The translations under genes were made by a program, and so were the position numbers. Of a stretch of DNA of 64,000 nt, positions 33,893 through 42,636 are shown piece by piece (within the stretch, counting starts at the first letter, position 1; every line of letters begins with the position of its first letter). This DNA comes from Chryseobacterium sp. c4a (lineage in GTDB: Bacteria; Bacteroidota; Bacteroidia; Flavobacteriales; Weeksellaceae), in assembly GCF_009900745.1 (NCBI RefSeq), contig NZ_WXVU01000003.1:186001-250000 (forward strand). The letters run 5' to 3'. The notes below the pieces were generated by a model. That model made no database searches, was not told where the DNA came from, and saw only the letters and a program-made list of their open reading frames with translations.

Positions 33893-36853
33893 TTAGAAAT
33901 TAGCTTTTAATGATAATCCGATAGATCGGGTAACCGGCAATCCAAATGAGTCTACCCCTACTCCTCCTGGTGTATTTCCAGATACTTGCTCAGGATCAAA
34001 CGGTGCTTTTTTATAGAAGAAAAAGAGGTTGGATCCCACTAAGCTAACTGTCGCATTTCTCATATATTTTGAGTTGACATCGAATGTATATGAAATAGAA
34101 GCCTGGCGTAAACGTACTGTTGTAGCACTGTATATATAAGCTTCATCAATTCCTTTTGCATACCCTTCTGTTGTTCCTACAGCTTTATAATATTCTCTTG
34201 GGTCTGTTAAACCTGTATAGGCTTGCCCTGCATTAGCTGTTCCTGGTGCATATACAGCATTAGGAATAGAGACCCCTCCGGCATTTCTTACATCAGCAGA
34301 AGCCTGACTTACCCCATAGAAGTCATTTGCTTTTTCAGTAAGAGAAAGAACCTGACCTCCAAATTTACCATCGATAAGGAAAGAAATTCCAAGTTTACCA
34401 ATATTAAATGTATTACTGAATCCCATAATAAATTTAGGGTTTGGATTTCCTAAATAAGAAGGATTACTTTCTGCCATAGGAACTCCTTTGTCATTTACCA
34501 GAATACGCCCCTGCTCATCTCTTTTGAATTTTATTCCATAAAGGTCACCAAAAGATCCGCCCAATTTAAGTTGCGTATACTGTCCACCACCGGTAAGTGT
34601 AAAAAGCTGATCCTGCGGAATGCTTAAACTAGGTGGAAATAACTCAACAATGGTATTTTTATTAGCTGAACCGTTCACCATAGTTGTCCAACCGAATTTT
34701 TCTGAACTTAATACCTTATAAGATAATGAAGCTTCAAAACCGGTATTTTTAATTTTACCTGCATTGATGTAGTATGAACCTGTAGGAATTCCCCCTAAGT
34801 TGGAATAGATTGTTGTTTCCAGCAACTGATTGGTTGCGTTTGAATTATAATACGTAATATCAAAACTTAATCTATTATTCAATAATCTGAATTCCGTTCC
34901 TGCTTCAAAAGTCTTGTTTAATTCCGGTCTAGGGAAAAGTTCTTTGTATCTAGGGTCTGTAACAAATGAGCTCTTAGGGTATACGATATTTCCGGCATCT
35001 ACTCCATAAGAATATCCTTTACCATATTCAACCATTGCATTGGAAATATTAGCTGGTAAACCTAAACCTACAGTCGCATAAGATCCTCTGATTTTCCAAA
35101 AATTAATAACTTCCGGAAGCTTAAAAATAGAAGATAAGATAGCATTTGCTCCTACAGATTCGTAATCAAATCCGGTTCTTCCAGTGAGAGATAATGTAGA
35201 GTCCCAGTCATTTCTAAAGGTCATATCTACATAAAACATATTTTTGTATCCTAATGAAGCACTTGCAAATACAGATTGTACCTGCTTTTTCATATTTGTA
35301 TAGATATTGTGATATCCGTCTCCAGGTTTTCTATCTACATTCCATTGTAAATTATTTAATGTAAACAGATTAGGAGCAGCAAGATAAGCGTTATCTATTT
35401 CTGTTATTTTGTTTCTTGTCGTATTGATACTTCCTCCTACTGTAAAGTCTAATGAAATAGACTCACTTATTTTGGGACTACCAACCAATAGGATATCTCC
35501 ATAGGTAGAGGAATTCTCATATACATTTTTTAGGATTCTTCCATTTTCACCCCCTGCTACAAGACTAGGTGCTGAATAAGCAGCAATATCACGCTGACTA
35601 TCGGAGATATTCCAGCTGTAATTCCCTCTTGCTCTTGCTGATAACCAAGGGTTAATTTGGTAGGACAATGAAATAGCACCATAAGCATTTTTGTTGCTCA
35701 CGGTAACCGGATTTCTGTTTAAAATCCAGTAAGGGTTTTGTGTTTCCGGGTTTCTTTTAAAACTTCCATCCGGCTTTATCTCCCACCAATTTTGTGCAGG
35801 CAGTAACCTTTCTTTATTGAGATAGGAATAATTATTCGGTCCGTATTGGTCAAAATCTACTCCTCTCGGTAACCAGTATAAAGAAGTCAAAGGTGAGAAA
35901 GAAGCTCCCGGCGTTTGTCTGTTTTTACTTTCCTGAATGGAACCGATAAAATTGGCATCCAATGTAAGTTTATCATCTAAGAACTTACTGGAGTTTCTGA
36001 ATGAAACATTATACTGATCAAAATAGGACATTGGAACAATCCCTTTATTCGTTGTATTTCCAATGGAAAAATAGTTTGTTGATTTCTCATTTCCAGACTG
36101 GAAAGAAAGGCTGTTCACCCAAGTTGTCCCTGTTTTCAGAAAATCTTTAAGATAATTTTTAGATGCTCCTCTAGCGCCCCAGCTAAATTCGTTATCTCCT
36201 GCAGCCTGACCTGGCACTGCTGGATCATAAGATAAATAGCTATTTTGCAGTTTTGGAAGGCTGTATGCATTTTCCACTGTAAGGCTGCTGCTATAAGAAA
36301 TTGAACTTTTACCTATACGCCCTTTTTTTGTGGTAATCAAAATAGCTCCGTTTCCTCCGGCAGAACCATATAATGCAGAAGCAGAAGCTCCCTTCAGGAA
36401 GTTCATACTTTCAATATCATCAGGGTTTATTGAACTCAATACATCTCCAGGATCCGGCATATTAGAATACTGTCCTATTTCTGCTGATTTCCCAGTTCCA
36501 TTGATAATAGGAATTCCATCAATTACATATAAAGGCTGGCTATTAGAAACCGATTTATTACCTCTCATAATTACCCTTACCGAGCTGCCTACACCATTGG
36601 TTCTATTAATTTGTACATTGGAAACTTTTCCATTAACGGCGTTTAAAAGGTTGGGCGTTTTCACTTCTGTCAGCTCATCCCCACCAATCTGCTGACTGGA
36701 ATAGGTAAGAGAGCGAGCCTGTCTTTTAACCCCCAAAGAGGTGACTACGACCTCCTGAATATCGGTTGCCTTTGTAGTGTCGGCCGCTTTTTTTTCCTGT
36801 GCTACTGCAGAAAGGGAAAAAACAAATAGAACCGGTATAACTGCTTTTCTCAT
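33893..36853 (-). CDS. SusC/RagA TonB-linked outer-membrane transporter
   Basis: A 986-residue SusC-type receptor. After the signal peptide (about 1-18, ending AVAQ) it passes within about 15 residues to a TonB-box-like DIQEVVVTSLG and the plug (TPNLLNAVNGKVSNVQINR, VRVIMRGNKSVSNSQPLYVIDGIPI). The N-terminal carboxypeptidase-regulatory-like domain that most SusC proteins have is absent. The barrel ends with a Phe-terminated strand (SIGLSLKANF). It imports glycans released or trimmed at the surface, powered by TonB. First gene of the 12-gene minus-strand PUL. Confidence 0.93.
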   Translation of the reverse strand: MRKAVIPVLFVFSLSAVAQEKKAADTTKATDIQEVVVTSLGVKRQARSLTYSSQQIGGDELTEVKTPNLLNAVNGKVSNVQINRTNGVGSSVRVIMRGNKSVSNSQPLYVIDGIPIINGTGKSAEIGQYSNMPDPGDVLSSINPDDIESMNFLKGASASALYGSAGGNGAILITTKKGRIGKSSISYSSSLTVENAYSLPKLQNSYLSYDPAVPGQAAGDNEFSWGARGASKNYLKDFLKTGTTWVNSLSFQSGNEKSTNYFSIGNTTNKGIVPMSYFDQYNVSFRNSSKFLDDKLTLDANFIGSIQESKNRQTPGASFSPLTSLYWLPRGVDFDQYGPNNYSYLNKERLLPAQNWWEIKPDGSFKRNPETQNPYWILNRNPVTVSNKNAYGAISLSYQINPWLSARARGNYSWNISDSQRDIAAYSAPSLVAGGENGRILKNVYENSSTYGDILLVGSPKISESISLDFTVGGSINTTRNKITEIDNAYLAAPNLFTLNNLQWNVDRKPGDGYHNIYTNMKKQVQSVFASASLGYKNMFYVDMTFRNDWDSTLSLTGRTGFDYESVGANAILSSIFKLPEVINFWKIRGSYATVGLGLPANISNAMVEYGKGYSYGVDAGNIVYPKSSFVTDPRYKELFPRPELNKTFEAGTEFRLLNNRLSFDITYYNSNATNQLLETTIYSNLGGIPTGSYYINAGKIKNTGFEASLSYKVLSSEKFGWTTMVNGSANKNTIVELFPPSLSIPQDQLFTLTGGGQYTQLKLGGSFGDLYGIKFKRDEQGRILVNDKGVPMAESNPSYLGNPNPKFIMGFSNTFNIGKLGISFLIDGKFGGQVLSLTEKANDFYGVSQASADVRNAGGVSIPNAVYAPGTANAGQAYTGLTDPREYYKAVGTTEGYAKGIDEAYIYSATTVRLRQASISYTFDVNSKYMRNATVSLVGSNLFFFYKKAPFDPEQVSGNTPGGVGVDSFGLPVTRSIGLSLKANF

Positions 36854-37219
36854 AAGGTTTAGATTAGTTAGATTTAATTGAGAATCAATAACATTACTTT
36901 ATTTTTCAACACCAAAAAGTTTATTGTTTTTTTAGCAATATTTTGGCATTTATGGATTAAATTATTTAAAGTTTCGTTAAGATTTAATTCACATTAACAA
37001 ATCTAAATTTTGTTAACAGTCAGATATAATACTATTTTATCATAAAACGATATTATTTTTTCAGCGCCTTGATTTAAACACACCTAAAACACTCAATAAC
37101 AATTAATTAAACCATTATCAAAACAAATAAAAAAAGAGGAATTATCTGAGAATATATTGGAATTGAAAAAGAAAGTTATGTGAAAATCAAGGAAAATCAC
37201 AAAGTAGAAAATTCTCTGG
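36854..37219. promoter_or_regulatory. PUL control region between AraC gene and susC
   Basis: A 366-base AT-rich gap without a gene. It contains TTAACAAA (36994-37001) / TTTGTTAA (37009-37016), a perfect 8-bp inverted repeat with a 7-base spacer. Within it TAGATTTG on the minus strand (37005-36998) matches TAnnTTTG, about 140 bases upstream of susC. This is the best candidate for the PUL promoter with an overlapping operator. The AraC protein encoded just upstream is the obvious candidate regulator. The rest is uninformative. Confidence 0.45.
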
Positions 37220-38098
37220 TTATTCAATTTTTTTCACCCCTTTAAACTGCTCTTTAAATTCAGTCGGGGTAGTCTTTTTAATAGATTTAAAAACTTTATT
37301 AAAATTTGCGATATTATTAAAACCTGCTTCAAAAGCAATTTCAAAGACGGTAAGATTTTTTTCCATCAACCATCGGGCAGCATAACTTATTCTGATTTCA
37401 TTAAGATAATTGATAAATGTTTTTCCTGTCCTTCTTTTAATAAACCTGTTGAACGTTACATTACTCATGTTCACCAATGAAGCCACCTTATCCAGGGTTA
37501 TTTTAATTTCAAAATTCTTATGAACGAAATCATGAATCACCTTCATTTTATCATTATCATCGAAGGTTTCCGATTCAATACTGTAAGATGATAAAAATGT
37601 TTTATCTTCCGCAATTGCCAATTCATTGAGAATTTTCATAATTTCTATAAAAGATTCAAAACTATTCATCTTAGACAGATTGAGAAACGAATCTTTTAGT
37701 TTCTCAGCCGTTTCTGTCGAAAACAAAATCCCTCTGATCGAATCTTTCATTAGATTATTGATCGGCTTCAGAACATTTTTCTGCATCATAGACTGATTAA
37801 AAAAGTCTTGATTAAACTGAATGGTGATTTCGTGAGTTTTCCTGTTCTTACATTTATAATTAGCCCAACAATGTGGTAAGTTAGGCCCAACCAACACCAA
37901 CTCTATATCCCCGATTTCTCCTGTATGATCTCCAATCATTCTGCGATATCCTTTTCCTTTGTACACAAAATTAATTTCAATCTCAGGATGATAATGATAC
38001 GGAAAATCAAATGATGCCTTGATTCTGTCAAACACCAGAAAACTGTCTTCAGGAGATAGTGGAGTTATTTCTCTAAGAATATTTTCTAGTCCATTCAT
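37220..38098 (-). CDS. AraC-family transcriptional regulator of the PUL
   Basis: A 292-residue regulator with an N-terminal cupin-like sensing domain (FPYHYHPEIEINFVYKGKGYRRMIGD near residues 32-56; LVGPNLPHCW near 70-79) and a C-terminal double helix-turn-helix of AraC type (about 190-285: LDKVASLVNMSNVTFNRFIKRRTGKTF and VFEIAFEAGFNNIANFNKVFK). The cupin pocket probably binds a sugar. It is co-directional with and just upstream of susC, so local activation of the N-glycan PUL is likely. Most PULs use hybrid two-component or ECF/anti-sigma systems; an AraC regulator is a simpler alternative. Confidence 0.92.
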   Translation of the reverse strand: MNGLENILREITPLSPEDSFLVFDRIKASFDFPYHYHPEIEINFVYKGKGYRRMIGDHTGEIGDIELVLVGPNLPHCWANYKCKNRKTHEITIQFNQDFFNQSMMQKNVLKPINNLMKDSIRGILFSTETAEKLKDSFLNLSKMNSFESFIEIMKILNELAIAEDKTFLSSYSIESETFDDNDKMKVIHDFVHKNFEIKITLDKVASLVNMSNVTFNRFIKRRTGKTFINYLNEIRISYAARWLMEKNLTVFEIAFEAGFNNIANFNKVFKSIKKTTPTEFKEQFKGVKKIE

Positions 38099-38352
38099 GC
38101 AGGCAGTTTTGAAAAAAATTAATAATAAGGTTCGCAGTACAAATATTGGTAAAAATGATAAAATAATACCAATATAAGCTTATGTTTTCTATTTTTTCAT
38201 TGAAAATTTTCTCTCCATCTGCAATTTATAATTTAATAATTATGAATCATGTTTTTTTGTATATTTAATCCGAAATAATACTAAGGCTAAAGAAATACTC
38301 CTAAAAAAGGGTATTTTAAACATTAAATCAAACAATATTAAACAAAAATAAT

Positions 38353-38769
38353 ATGAGACGTAATGCAACAGCCGTTTGGAACGGTACCATTAAAGAAGGT
38401 AAAGGACATCTTACCACTCAAAGTACAACTTTGAACCAAACACAGTATTCTTTCAACAGCCGTTTTGCGGATGGAGTGGGCACAAATCCTGAAGAATTAC
38501 TCGCAGCAGCCCATGCCGGATGTTTCACTATGAAACTGAGTGCAGAACTTTCACAAGCAGGATTCACTCCTGAAGAACTAACCACCACTTCCGTGATAAC
38601 CCTTGATCCCAACATTGGAAAAATCACAAAATCTGAACTTACCCTAACAGCAAAAGTTCCAGGAATCACAGAAGAAGAATTTCAAAAATATGCCAAAATC
38701 GCAGAAGAAGGATGTCCCGTAAGCGCAGCATTCAATTTTGAAATTACCCTCAATGCATCATTGGCCTGA
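38353..38769 (+). CDS. osmC: OsmC-type peroxiredoxin
   Basis: A 138-residue OsmC/Ohr-family thiol peroxidase that reduces organic and inorganic hydroperoxides. The two redox cysteines are Cys57 in AAAHAGCFTMKLSAEL and Cys121 in AEEGCPVSAAF. The start RRNATAVWNGTIKEGKGHLTTQS matches OsmC rather than Ohr. Cytoplasmic, transcribed alone; it diverges from the AraC gene and precedes a TetR-controlled operon. Confidence 0.93.
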   Translation: MRRNATAVWNGTIKEGKGHLTTQSTTLNQTQYSFNSRFADGVGTNPEELLAAAHAGCFTMKLSAELSQAGFTPEELTTTSVITLDPNIGKITKSELTLTAKVPGITEEEFQKYAKIAEEGCPVSAAFNFEITLNASLA

Positions 38770-38841
38770 TATATTTCAATTTCGTTTGTCATTTCACTCA
38801 TAGCCTGAGTTTTTTATCAGTGTAAATTTATTTTACAAATA

Positions 38842-38880
38842 AAAATATACCGATTGGTATATTTTGTATATTTGCATTGT
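38842..38880 (+). promoter_or_regulatory. TetR operator and promoter
   Basis: A perfect 10-bp inverted repeat, AAAATATACC (38842-38851) / GGTATATTTT (38856-38865), with GATT between, abuts the -7 box TATATTTG (38867-38874). A transcript would start near 38880, about 16 bases before the TetR ATG. The ACC-N4-GGT core resembles boxes bound by NemR-type TetR repressors. Autorepression is strongly suggested by position. Confidence 0.75.
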
Positions 38881-38895
38881 AAACAAGAACTGAAA

Positions 38896-39498
38896 ATGTC
38901 AAAAGCAGAAAAGACCAAACAATTTATTATTGAGAAAACAGCAACTTTGTTCAATACCAAAGGCTATATTTCTACCTCTTTATCAGATATCACCCATGCA
39001 ACTGGGTTGACGAAAGGAAGTATTTATGGAAACTTTGAGAACAAAGATCATGTTGCTATTGAGGTATATAAATATAATGCAGCACAGTTGGCCAAAATAA
39101 TGAGTCGCTCTTTTAGTTCTCAATATCCAACGTCTGTAGACAAACTTTATGCTTTTGTAGATTTTTACAGAAAAAACTGGCACACTGTGTTTTTAAACGG
39201 AGGCTGCCCTCTTATGAATGCGGCAACAGAATCTGATGATGCTTTTCCCCTTCTAAAAACCCAGGTAAAAAGGTCTTTTGAAGAATGGGGTAAAAAAATA
39301 TCAGCTGTAATTTTGGAAGGTCAACATAAAGAGGAAATCAGCAAAGAAGCAGATGCAGAGTATTATGCTTCTATTTTCATCATGCTTATTGAAGGAGGAA
39401 TCTTACTTTCTAAAACAACAAGTGATGAAAAGTTTCTGAATATTGCATTAGACAAAGTAGCCAGCATGATCAGTAAAGAACTTAGCATCAGTTTATGA
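38896..39498 (+). CDS. TetR/AcrR-family transcriptional repressor
   Basis: A 200-residue TetR-type regulator. The N-terminal helix-turn-helix (about residues 9-55) contains TKQFIIEKTATLFNTKGYISTS, LSDITHATGLTKGSIYGNFENK. The ligand domain includes FLNGGCPLMNAATESDDAFPLL near 99-120, with a Cys at a place reminiscent of redox-sensing relatives (inference). The start at 38896 fits the promoter at 38867-38874; the ATG at 38854 lies inside the operator. It probably represses itself and the thiolase gene 13 bases downstream, responding to a lipid-like or reactive molecule. Confidence 0.9.
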   Translation: MSKAEKTKQFIIEKTATLFNTKGYISTSLSDITHATGLTKGSIYGNFENKDHVAIEVYKYNAAQLAKIMSRSFSSQYPTSVDKLYAFVDFYRKNWHTVFLNGGCPLMNAATESDDAFPLLKTQVKRSFEEWGKKISAVILEGQHKEEISKEADAEYYASIFIMLIEGGILLSKTTSDEKFLNIALDKVASMISKELSISL

Positions 39499-39511
39499 TA
39501 AAACAAAAGCT

Positions 39512-40780
39512 ATGACAACAAAAAAAGTCGCTGTTGTAGGTTACAACAGAATTCCTTTTGCAAGGATGAACACCGCTTACACAGAACAAGGAAATCAGGA
39601 TCTTTTACTTGCTGCCCTCGGTGGGTTGATAGATCGCTGTCATCTGACAGGAAAAATTCTTGGTGAAGTAGCAGGTGGTGCAGTGATTAAACATATTTCG
39701 GAAAGTAATCTTATCAGAGAAACGGTAATGAATACTTCCCTCGATCCTGCAACTCCTGCGTGTGATCTCCAGCAAGCGTGTGACACAGGAATTGAAGCAG
39801 CCATTTATATTGCTAATAAAATAGCTTTGGGACAGATAGAATGTGGTATTGCATGTGGAGTGGAAGCCATGAGTAATATCCCTTTTGAATCTTCTCCAAG
39901 ATTAAGAAAAGCACTATTAAAGGCTAATAAGGAAAAATCAGTATTTAAAAAAATAAAACATTTACTGAGTCCTTCCCTCAAAGATTGGATGCCTGTTCCC
40001 TATAAAGGACAGGAACCCAAAACTGGTTTGGTAATGGGAGAACATACTGAAATAACGGCACAATATTATAGAATATCCAGACAAGAACAGGATGAACTGG
40101 CGCTAAAGAGTCATCAAAATATGGCGAAGGCATATGATGAAGGTTTCTTTAATGATATGATTACCCCTGCTTTTGGACTGGATAAAGATAATAATCTCCG
40201 TCGCGATACCAGTTTGGAAAAATTGTCTCAACTAAAACCAGCTTTTGATAAACAGAACGGAACATTAACTGCCGGAAATTCGACTCCGTTTACAGACGGA
40301 GCTTCAGCTGTATTACTGGCAAGTGAAGAATGGGCAAAAAATAATAATCTCCCAATACTTGCTTATATTTCTTTTTCAGAGTTAGCAGGAATAGAATATG
40401 TCCAAAACAGACACAATCTCTTATTAGCCCCTGTATTTGCCGCAGAAAGAATGTTGAAAAAGGCAAAAATGAATCTGGAAGATTTTGACTATTATGAAAT
40501 CCACGAAGCTTTTGCTGCTCAAGTACTAGCTACGATAAAAATCTGGGAAAATGACGATTTGGCTAAAGAATTCGGATTGGAAAAAGCATTAGGAAAAATC
40601 GATCGAAATAAGCTAAATGTGAAAGGAGGTAGTTTAGCTGCTGCCCATCCCTTTGCTGCAACAGGCGGAAGAATTATTGGAACCTTAGCAAAGCTTCTTG
40701 ATCAAAAAGGAAGCGGAAAAGGGTTCGTTTCTATTTGCGCCGCTCGTGGACAAGGGGTCACCATGATTTTAGAAAAATAA
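39512..40780 (+). CDS. Acetyl-CoA acyltransferase (thiolase)
   Basis: A 422-residue thiolase of the FadI/trifunctional-beta-like type. Catalytic residues are Cys90 in CDLQQACDTGIEAA, His331 in YEIHEAFAAQ and Cys409 in VSICAARGQG. KGGSLAAAHPFAATGGRI carries the fourth conserved His. It thiolytically cleaves or condenses acyl-CoA. It is co-transcribed with the TetR regulator and lies 147 bases upstream of fabF-like genes, which suggests a regulated acyl-chain pathway. Direction and chain length cannot be told. Confidence 0.92.
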   Translation: MTTKKVAVVGYNRIPFARMNTAYTEQGNQDLLLAALGGLIDRCHLTGKILGEVAGGAVIKHISESNLIRETVMNTSLDPATPACDLQQACDTGIEAAIYIANKIALGQIECGIACGVEAMSNIPFESSPRLRKALLKANKEKSVFKKIKHLLSPSLKDWMPVPYKGQEPKTGLVMGEHTEITAQYYRISRQEQDELALKSHQNMAKAYDEGFFNDMITPAFGLDKDNNLRRDTSLEKLSQLKPAFDKQNGTLTAGNSTPFTDGASAVLLASEEWAKNNNLPILAYISFSELAGIEYVQNRHNLLLAPVFAAERMLKKAKMNLEDFDYYEIHEAFAAQVLATIKIWENDDLAKEFGLEKALGKIDRNKLNVKGGSLAAAHPFAATGGRIIGTLAKLLDQKGSGKGFVSICAARGQGVTMILEK

Positions 40781-40927
40781 AAAATCCTATTTTCTGGTAA
40801 AATTCACTGGCTCATCATAGAGCAATAAGAACCACCAAACAAAATGATAAAACACACGAAATGAAGATATCAAGCCCTTTATCTTATGGAAATTTAATTT
40901 ATTTAACCCTTAAATCCCAAATTAATT

Positions 40928-42163
40928 ATGAAAAGAGTTGTCGTTACAGGGCTAGGTGCACTCACCCCTCTGGGAAACAATGTCACAGATCTATGGCAAA
41001 ATAGTATCAATGGAATCAGCGGCTCAAGATTGATTACCCATTTTAATATAGAAAATTCGAAGGTTCATTATGCCTGTGAAATCAAAAATTTTGATCCTAA
41101 AGTCTACCTGAATCATAATGAAATTAAAAGAAGTGACCTGTTCTCACAATATGCCATGTATGCTTCCTCCGAAGCTCTTCAGGATTCAGGTCTGGAATTA
41201 GAAAAAACAAATCCCTTTGACATTGGGGTGATATGGGGCACAGGGCAAGCCGGAATGTGGACTTTTGAAAATGAAGTTATGGAGTTTGCCAATGGAAATG
41301 GAACCTCGCGTTTCAACCCTTTCTTTGTTCCCAAATTTATTGCCAGTATGGCTTCAGGCATGATCTCTATGAAATATGGGCTTCAGGGAATCTGTTATTC
41401 AACCGTATCTGCATGTGCAACAGGAAATACCACCTTGATGGATGCTTTCAACTATATCCGGTTTGGTAAAGCGAAAGTAATCATCAGTGGCAGTTCTGAA
41501 GCTGCAATTACGCCTGCTTCAGTCGGTGGTTTTTCCGTGATGAAAGCCATGTCTACCAGAAATGATAAAACAGCAAGCCGCCCTTATGATGCAGAAAGAG
41601 ATGGCTTTGTAATAGGAGAAGGTGCAGGAGCTCTGATATTGGAAGAATATGAACATGCTAAAGCGAGAGGAGCTAAGATTTATGCCGAATTGGCAGGAGC
41701 GGCAATGACTGCTGATGCCCACCACATGACTGCCCCTCATCCTGATGGAACTGGAGCGATAAAATCTATGGAACTTGCATTAAAAGAAGCCGGTGCCAAT
41801 ACAGAAGACATCGATTACCTCAATCCACATGCAACTTCTACTCCCCTTGGAGATCTTATTGAAATAAAAGCAATCAGTAGGTTATTCAAAGGCAGTAAGA
41901 ATCTGGACATCAGTGCTACAAAATCAATGACCGGGCACTTATTGGGTGCTGCAGGAGCGGTGGAAGCAATTCTTTCTATTAAGACTATTGAACAGGGCGT
42001 AATCCCTCCAACGATCAACCTCCACCAAATTGATGAAAACGTTCCGAAAGATGTCAACATTGTCTTTGGAGAGGCTAAAGAAAAAGAAGTTAATTTTGCA
42101 TTGAGCAATGCCTTTGGATTCGGAGGTCATAATGCGAGTGTAGTTTTCAAAAAGTTCAGCTAG
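40928..42163 (+). CDS. fabF: 3-oxoacyl-ACP synthase II (FabF-like), copy 1
   Basis: A 411-residue KAS-II-type condensing enzyme that extends acyl-ACP with malonyl-ACP. The catalytic triad is readable: nucleophile Cys163 in TVSACATGN, His301 in NPHATSTPLGD, and the second His in the C-terminal FGFGGHNAS, with Lys332 in SATKSMTGHLLGAAGAVEA. It is cytoplasmic. It is nearly a duplicate of the next gene, sharing long identical stretches and even the bases after the stop codon. As a likely non-housekeeping FabF downstream of a TetR-thiolase unit, it may act in a dedicated lipid pathway. Confidence 0.92.
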   Translation: MKRVVVTGLGALTPLGNNVTDLWQNSINGISGSRLITHFNIENSKVHYACEIKNFDPKVYLNHNEIKRSDLFSQYAMYASSEALQDSGLELEKTNPFDIGVIWGTGQAGMWTFENEVMEFANGNGTSRFNPFFVPKFIASMASGMISMKYGLQGICYSTVSACATGNTTLMDAFNYIRFGKAKVIISGSSEAAITPASVGGFSVMKAMSTRNDKTASRPYDAERDGFVIGEGAGALILEEYEHAKARGAKIYAELAGAAMTADAHHMTAPHPDGTGAIKSMELALKEAGANTEDIDYLNPHATSTPLGDLIEIKAISRLFKGSKNLDISATKSMTGHLLGAAGAVEAILSIKTIEQGVIPPTINLHQIDENVPKDVNIVFGEAKEKEVNFALSNAFGFGGHNASVVFKKFS

Positions 42164-42636
42164 TTCTGAAATAAAGATATTTAATAAAATCCCTGCGTGA
42201 TTATCATTCAGGGATTTGAAAAAAAACAAATGATTGTAACCAATTTGCAGATAGATTCATAATGGTATTCTTATGTTCCCTCACAGATTTTACCTGATTC
42301 TTTTTATAATTAATGAAAGACTCTCAATAAGGATAGCTCAGAAGTGTTTCTAATAGTCGTTCAAAAAACAGAACACAAAAGGTAAATCTAAAGCCACTGC
42401 CCATGAATAAAGAGGCCGTGATAATTTTGAAAAAAATAGTATCAATATAAAATAGCTTCAAAAAGTAAAATCTTTTATTATGCGTCAAATAATATGATTG
42501 ATTATTCGTCTACAGCGAAAGAAAAATGATAATATTGCAAACGGAAATTCAGATGATAAAAGAAAGAAGCAAAATACATGGATAGACCCGGTTTATCACA
42601 TGAAAGTCTAATCGATTTAAAATTAGTAACTAAAGT
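42164..42636. other. 473-base gap between the fabF copies
   Basis: No gene recognised. A hairpin AAATCCCTG (42187-42195) / CAGGGATTT (42209-42217) follows copy 1. It corresponds to the terminator after copy 2 but lacks the T run on the plus strand. A 15-codon ATG frame at 42404 is too short to support. The rest is AT-rich and uninformative, possibly decayed sequence left from the duplication. Confidence 0.5.

Noticed and set aside
38854..38895. The upstream ATG for the TetR gene
   Set aside because: It lies within the operator and upstream of the predicted transcription start; the family N terminus fits Met at 38896.
42404..42451. A 15-codon ATG frame between the fabF copies
   Set aside because: Too short, no ribosome-binding or conservation evidence.
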